From JBQKLI01 sp012798975 (GTDB taxonomy: Bacteria > Bacillota > Clostridia > Tissierellales > Peptoniphilaceae), in assembly GCF_052116305.1 (NCBI RefSeq), contig NZ_JBQKLI010000034.1, forward strand, positions 1 through 8,924: a stretch of DNA of 8,924 nucleotides. Direction: 5' to 3'. The notes below the pieces were generated by a model. The model was not told where the DNA came from, did not search any database, and was given only the letters and a program-made list of their open reading frames with translations. The position numbers were made by a program, and so were the translations under genes. Positions 5,084-8,924 of this stretch are shown piece by piece. Position 1 is the stretch's first letter. Each line of letters begins with the position of its first letter.

Positions 5084-6077
5084 ATGGAATATTTTACCGC
5101 AGAACTCATTAAAACAATAACCAATGGTGACGATATTAGGGAATTTGTCGCCTTCAAATAGAACTAGCGATAAATCAAATATTAAAAAATGAGTTAACCG
5201 TATTTTTAGTCTATGAGCACTATGATCCTATCGGTTACAACTTACGGAAATTCTCGAAACGGTTATTATTAACGAAAATTAGATATCACCTACTGAACCC
5301 TTCATCTACAAGTTCCAAGAGATCGCTTAGGGAAATTGGCTTAAGGGCTGATTTCGGAATATCAACAGACTGTAGGTGACTTAGAAACACAGTGATTCAG
5401 CTTTATCAAAAAGGATCACAACCCGTGAAATAGCTGATTTAGTCCAGGAAATGTATGGATATCATTACTCTCCTGCTACCCTTTCCAACATAACAAAACT
5501 AGTGGATAAAGATATAAAAGCCTTGCATAGTCGTCCGATAAAAAGTCGTTATGTTATGCTTTATTGCGATGCACTTTCTGGCTTAAAGGATGCTTTACTG
5601 GAAGAATTTCCAAAAGGGAGACATCAAGTATGTTGGCTACATATTAATCGTAATGTCATGAAATATATACGGGCAAAAGATAAATTGGAAGTAGGTGATG
5701 ATCTGCGACTTATTCATCAAGCAATAGATTTAAAAGCAGCACTAGAAAATTATGATAAATTCATCAAAAAATGGAGCCGTCGCTATCCGAAAGCAAAACA
5801 AATATTAGAAAAACACGATAATTTGTATACGTATTTGACTTTTCCAAAAGAAATACAAAGAAGTCTTTATCCTAATAATTTAATAGAAAACTTTAATAAA
5901 CACATTAAGAAACGAACAAAAGTTAAAGAGCAATTTCCGAATGAAAATGCATTAGATCGCCTAGTTTGTACGATCTCATTAGAATATAATGAACGATTCA
6001 GAAATCGGATTCATAAAGGATTTGGAAAAGTACAGACTGAACTAAGAGAAATGTTTTCAGGCAGCGATTCCCTCTAG
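5084..6077 (+). pseudogene. IS256-family (Mutator-type) transposase, multiply frameshifted and internally deleted
   Basis: The first frame gives MEYFTAELIKTITNGDDIRE and stops at 5159-5161. The homology continues in other frames: IELAINQILKNELTVFL, HYDPIGYN, GNSRNGYY, QVPRDRLG, EYQQTVGDLET, VIQLYQKG, ITTREIADLV. These are broken by several in-frame stops and at least four frame changes. From 5451 one frame of 208 residues stays open to 6077, with the second catalytic Asp in YCDALSGL (D40 of that frame), a C..H pair in CWLH, and the catalytic Glu in NNLIENFN (E146). Between RYVMLY and CDALSGL about 65-70 residues typical of the family, including the first catalytic Asp, appear to be missing. 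Even the open part therefore cannot encode an active enzyme. Confidence 0.9.
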
Positions 6078-6085
6078 AGGGAATC
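6066..6085 (+). repeat. 20-bp perfect palindrome over the transposase stop
   Basis: GATTCCCTCTAGAGGGAATC (6066-6085) is its own reverse complement, and the transposase TAG stop (6075-6077) lies at its centre. No U-run follows, so it is not a standard terminator. It may be an end-of-gene stem or part of the element's right-end structure. Confidence 0.7.
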
Positions 6086-6141
6086 ATGAAGATTGTTGAC
6101 AAAAGTATTACAAGTGAGGTTACACAAAAGACTTGACACTA

Positions 6142-6562
6142 CTACTTATTATTACTTACTTACGCATCAAAATAATTAGATTTAAGATGTTTTTGTAATA
6201 TGTAAGTTGCTAAATTGTTCTATATTTGGGGAAGAACTATTCTTGGAATTAAATATTAAAGATAATTAAAGATAGAAATAATAAATAAAGGGGGGAAAAT
6301 ATTGACTAAGAAAGAGATCTGAATTTACGAAAGGAGACCACTATAAATAGTATAGATATAACATAGTAAATGGATTTTCTGCAATAATATCTTAGTATAT
6401 ATAAGAGGTGATGTTTATTAATTGGCAAAGAGAATGTAATGAAAACTGAAACTAAAGTTAGGAAACAATATCTCAAGGTGGAAGGAATATTATTACTAAT
6501 AAAACAGAACTATTAGTTAGTAAAAATTAAAAAAACATTATAATTAATAACAAGGAGATAAA
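6142..6562. other. AT-rich gene-free stretch with several orphan ribosome binding sites
   Basis: There is no ORF of useful length. Purine-rich Shine-Dalgarno-like motifs occur at 6288-6297 (AAGGGGGGAA), 6330-6336 (AAAGGAG), 6403-6409 (AAGAGGTG type) and 6475-6483 (AAGGTGGAAG). Each is followed by a frame that closes within about a dozen codons or lacks ATG at the right distance, for example TTG-ACT-AAG-AAA-GAG-ATC-TGA at 6302-6322. The functional AAGGAG at 6551 belongs to the next gene. Decayed small genes are plausible; chance in AT/purine-rich DNA is the alternative. Confidence 0.4.
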
Positions 6563-7441
6563 ATGAAAAACTTACTTATTCTGTTAAAAACAACTTTAAT
6601 TCTTTCACTGTTAATGACAATCACAACTACTACGAATGCGGAGAAATTATACTTAAATGACAAGACATTAAATCTTACGAGTCATAACAATGATGAAGGA
6701 GAAGAGGAATTTAAGGGAGAAAGTATTAACATGATACTAGATCAACGGATATCGGAACCAAGTTTAGATAATAATATTCATGAGGAAAACGATATAATAG
6801 AAAACGAGGATTTTATCAAAGACCAAGAAGAAAAATTCGAAACAGTTAAACAAAAGGCGATTGAAGATGGTGCAGAATTCACAACATCAAATTCTTTAGA
6901 AATAATGGCAAGATATAGAGTTGACCCTTTCTATAAGAAAAAAGGAAATATACTTGTAACAAATAAAGGAGAGTTGTTCTTTAATATAGTTGGACATGCA
7001 GCAATTGCATATGACTCATATAATACAATTGAAGCGAGAGAAGAAGGCGTTGTAGCTAAAGGGGATAACTTTCACACTAGATATCGTTTAGCTACTATTT
7101 GGGAAGCAGAAGTAAGACAATCTGATTATTCAAATAAGAAAGTTGCAGAATGGATAATTAAACAAAAAGGCAAGCCTTATAATTGGCATTATGATAGAAT
7201 AGATTTAAGAAATAAATTCTACTGCTCACATTTAGTATATGCGGGATTTTTAGATATTTCAAAATGTAATTTAAATCGAGATGGTGGACCGGTTACTCCC
7301 GTTGATTTGATCTCAAATTCTAGTGTTAAAATAATAAGGGAGCATTGGAATGGCTTATCAAAAGAAAATAGGCATTTGTATTCTGATAGCTTTAACACTG
7401 TTAGCAGCGTTCAGGATCTACAGCAGAAGGCTTTCGGATAA
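6563..7441 (+). CDS. Secreted permuted NlpC/P60-type cysteine hydrolase (YiiX/YycO-like)
   Basis: This 292-residue protein has a signal peptide: KNLLILLKT, a hydrophobic stretch, then TTTTNA with likely cleavage after A26. An acidic, low-complexity linker (about 40-95) follows. The C-terminal domain has the circularly permuted NlpC/P60 order: GNILVT (128-133), FNIVGHAAIAY with H145, TIEAREEGVV with E157, GKPYNWHYD (213-221 region), KFYCSHLVYAGF with the nucleophile C221, and VTPVDL (244-249). This suggests an extracytoplasmic hydrolase or acyl/peptidyl transferase acting on cell-wall peptides or lipids; the substrate is unknown. The start follows AAGGAG (6551-6556). The last 30 residues overlap the next gene in another frame and do not resemble the family, so the C-terminus may be an extension after loss of an earlier stop. 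Codon use is clearly more A/T-rich than in fumC, hinting at transfer. Confidence 0.8.
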   Translation: MKNLLILLKTTLILSLLMTITTTTNAEKLYLNDKTLNLTSHNNDEGEEEFKGESINMILDQRISEPSLDNNIHEENDIIENEDFIKDQEEKFETVKQKAIEDGAEFTTSNSLEIMARYRVDPFYKKKGNILVTNKGELFFNIVGHAAIAYDSYNTIEAREEGVVAKGDNFHTRYRLATIWEAEVRQSDYSNKKVAEWIIKQKGKPYNWHYDRIDLRNKFYCSHLVYAGFLDISKCNLNRDGGPVTPVDLISNSSVKIIREHWNGLSKENRHLYSDSFNTVSSVQDLQQKAFG

Positions 7442-8420
7442 TATCGGTGCTGTTCCAGTATATGCTGTTGGAGCTGTCTCCACTAATACTCAAGGGAGAA
7501 ACAGTACTGTATTATTCTTTGATGAAAACTTAGACTTAATCGATAAAAAAGAAATGAATATAGGAAGCTTATCTTCTGAATATTCTGTCCCTTTTAGAAA
7601 TGAGGAAAGGGTCTATATTCCAACTACTGGAGAAGTGAAGAATGACGATATTATAATGGTGGATATCGAAACGAAATCAGGAGATGTAAAATATTATAAA
7701 GATCCGAAAGAAATCGGTGTTATCGATACCTTATTTCAATCAGGAGACAAGATGTATTACACTTCTAATATTAATAGCGGCTGTTCTTTAAGAGAAATGA
7801 ATTTTAACGGCGGCGAAGAAAAATCAGCAGATATTATGAATACTCTGATAGGAAATGGAGGTAGACTTGGAGAAGAACTGTTTTTGATCGCTCATTCGAC
7901 ACCAGCTGATGGTGGCCCTGCGAAAGATGGAACAACCATAGTCTTCTATAATGATAATTTAGAAAAACAAAGAGAATTTTACACTGATAAATTTGTCCAT
8001 AGAGGTCCAAGCATTGTTCACAACGATAAAGTATATTTTATGTCATCGAATGCTGAAGAAGAAGATAAACGTATTTTTTCGGTAGACAGTCAAGGAAATT
8101 TTGAAGAGATCCCGTTAAACTGCTGGGTTTATCGAATAGAGTCCACTCCAGAAGGACTCCTTGCAGCTGGCGGCGATGAGAAGTCAGGTTCTTTTATTCT
8201 TATAAAAAAAGATGGAGAGCAGATTCATTATGGAATGAAGGAAGAGTCCCTATTACAGATGAAATGGCAGGGGGAATTCCTTTATACCTTGGATAGAGTA
8301 GAAGAGGGAGATAAATCCATTTTAAGAAAATACGAGCTAGAAAAGAATGAAATGAAATTAGTTCAAGAAAAAGAAATAGAATTTAATGCTCCCAAAGAAA
8401 TAATACGATCGATATTTTGA
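7350..8420 (+). CDS. Membrane-anchored or exported protein, probable beta-propeller
   Basis: This 356-residue protein starts with a basic-hydrophobic segment (KKIGICILIALTLLAAF, about 5-21) followed by RIYSRR, which fits a signal anchor. There is no lipobox cysteine. The rest is rich in short strands with repeated motifs such as SGDKMYYTSN, HNDKVYFMSS and WQGEFLYTLD, and the spaced pattern [strand]-ED/NG-[strand]. These are typical of six- or seven-bladed propellers of the DUF5050 or YncE kind, but I cannot assign a family. No catalytic residues are recognisable. The start follows AAGGGAG (about 7336-7342). The gene overlaps the hydrolase gene by 92 nt in the +1 frame, so the two are co-transcribed and likely act together outside the membrane. 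The terminator at 8508 ends the unit. Base composition returns toward that of fumC. Confidence 0.75.
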   Translation: MAYQKKIGICILIALTLLAAFRIYSRRLSDNIGAVPVYAVGAVSTNTQGRNSTVLFFDENLDLIDKKEMNIGSLSSEYSVPFRNEERVYIPTTGEVKNDDIIMVDIETKSGDVKYYKDPKEIGVIDTLFQSGDKMYYTSNINSGCSLREMNFNGGEEKSADIMNTLIGNGGRLGEELFLIAHSTPADGGPAKDGTTIVFYNDNLEKQREFYTDKFVHRGPSIVHNDKVYFMSSNAEEEDKRIFSVDSQGNFEEIPLNCWVYRIESTPEGLLAAGGDEKSGSFILIKKDGEQIHYGMKEESLLQMKWQGEFLYTLDRVEEGDKSILRKYELEKNEMKLVQEKEIEFNAPKEIIRSIF

Positions 8421-8640
8421 AAAGTGAGGCGGGATTGCTTCGCTGCCCAGACCATACACCTTTGGCATCAATAGATTAGGAAAGGCATTACAGGCTAACT
8501 CTCAACAAACCAAGGATCGGTACTTTTTAGTACCGATCCTTGGTTTTTATTATATCCTCGCCGTCGCAAGACGTGCCGCCTGGGTACTGAAAGCATCCCG
8601 CCTAGCGCCTGTGCTGCGAAGCAGTCACGCCTGTTTTACT
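8421..8640 (+). repeat. 220-bp direct repeat, copy 2 (matches 4201-4420)
   Basis: This copy begins at the first base after the stop codon of the 7350 gene and aligns without gaps to 4201-4420. The core 8453-8583 is identical to 4233-4363. Its left arm carries GGCGGGATTGCTTCGCTGCC and its right arm GCATCCCGCCTAGCGCCTG, then GTGCTGCGAAGCAGTCAC, which is a small hairpin better preserved here than in copy 1. Confidence 0.9.
8508..8548 (+). terminator. Intrinsic terminator for the hydrolase-propeller pair
   Basis: The same 17-bp perfect stem with TTTT loop and TTT tail as at 4288-4328, 88 bases after the stop codon of the 7350 gene. It is the only strong plus-strand terminator in reach of that gene. 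Confidence 0.8.
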
Positions 8641-8730
8641 CTTTCCTTAAGGCTGCAAATGTTTAGACTCAGAAGAGTATCTAATACAGTCATTTTATTT
8701 GTCTTGCAAGGAAACAATGAATATCTTAGA

Positions 8731-8766
8731 CCTAATGAAGAATCCTATTCATAGGTTTGTTTTTTA
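8731..8766 (+). terminator. Weaker intrinsic terminator or leader hairpin
   Basis: CCTAATGAA (8731-8739) pairs with TTCATAGG (8748-8755) with one bulged A, around a loop of eight bases, and is followed by TTTGTTTTTT. A 16-codon frame with a GGAAACA-ATG start (8717-8767, MNILDLMKNPIHRFVF) runs through it, which would suit a leader peptide/attenuator, but this may be chance. It lies about 100 bases before the next gene. Confidence 0.5.
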
Positions 8767-8866
8767 AACGTAAAAAATAAGTGTTTTTTATTTTTGTCCT
8801 GAACTCCACTCTACGTTAGGTGTTAGGATAGTTGAAGGATTATAAATAAAAAAAGGAGGCAGCATA

Positions 8867-8924
8867 ATGGACAAAACTTTTGAATTAATTCAAATTCAAA
8901 AACGACCTTCCACCACCAGATATT
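8867..8924 (+). CDS. Start of an unidentified gene, cut by the window edge
   Basis: ATG at 8867 follows a strong AAAAAGGAGGCAGCATA ribosome binding site and opens a frame reading MDKTFELIQIQKRPSTTRY to the window end. I do not recognise the N-terminus. There is no signal peptide. With only 19 codons visible no function can be given; the ribosome binding site and open frame are the only support. Confidence 0.6.
   Translation, partial: MDKTFELIQIQKRPSTTRY

Larger units (their letters stand above)
5021..6141 (+). mobile_element. Decayed IS256-family insertion sequence
   Basis: The element contains a broken IS256-family transposase (5084-6077) and imperfect subterminal inverted repeats: CTTGTAAAATTTTGTTAAC (5037-5055) against the reverse complement of 6095-6114. 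The right end (about 6121-6141, TTACACAAAAGACTTGACAC) has the style of IS256-type termini. The left end lacks the matching terminal bases, so it is probably eroded and its edge is approximate. I see no clear target duplication. Confidence 0.75.

Noticed and set aside
6539..6544. TATAAT as the promoter of the hydrolase gene
   Set aside because: Transcription would begin on top of the AAGGAG ribosome binding site, and no good -35 box is present.
1..8924. tRNA or rRNA genes
   Set aside because: No cloverleaf with a GGTTCRANYCC-type T arm and no rRNA-like sequence was found on either strand.

Overview
The window looks like a piece of a low-GC Firmicutes chromosome, most likely an anaerobic Clostridia-type organism. 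The reasons are A/T-rich codons, strong AGGAGG-type ribosome binding sites, many U-tailed intrinsic terminators, and fumarase/malic enzyme sequences that read as ordinary Firmicutes housekeeping proteins. Peptostreptococcaceae such as Filifactor would fit, but that is an impression and not a demonstration.

Layout. At 1-110 lies the start of an IS3-family (IS150-like) insertion sequence leaving the window on the left (minus strand). A cysteine-free thioredoxin-like protein follows at 252-566. From 570 to 1395 there is no convincing protein gene. This stretch holds a candidate structured RNA (691-809) with its own promoter and U-tail, then dense REP-like palindromic repeats, a large hairpin and a terminator.

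The metabolic core is a two-gene operon behind a good sigma-A promoter (1331-1359): class II fumarase fumC (1396-2775) overlapping a short NAD-type malic enzyme (2759-3940). Together they convert fumarate to malate and then to pyruvate, CO2 and NAD(P)H. A divergent inverted repeat pair (about 1011-1228 and 3995-4184), each copy with a terminator and palindrome, flanks the operon.

From about 4200 the window becomes an accessory region. A 220-bp direct repeat (4201-4420 and 8421-8640; exactly 4220 bp apart; central 131 bp identical; strong terminator inside) brackets it. Between the copies lie an 8-bp microsatellite, a short truncated or leader ORF, a decayed IS256-family element with a frameshifted and internally deleted transposase, an AT-rich stretch with orphan ribosome binding sites, and two overlapping genes for exported proteins. 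These are a permuted NlpC/P60 (YiiX/YycO-like) cysteine hydrolase (6563-7441) and a membrane-anchored, probably beta-propeller protein (7350-8420). The window ends in the first 19 codons of an unidentified gene (8867).

Most of the non-coding DNA consists of diverged copies of one modular repeat vocabulary (GAAAATGC hairpins, GCAATCCCGCCT modules, AGCGTC terminators). The most interesting items are the structured RNA, the 220-bp repeats bracketing the exported-protein pair, the 92-nt gene overlap, and the hairpin in front of the IS256-type transposase.
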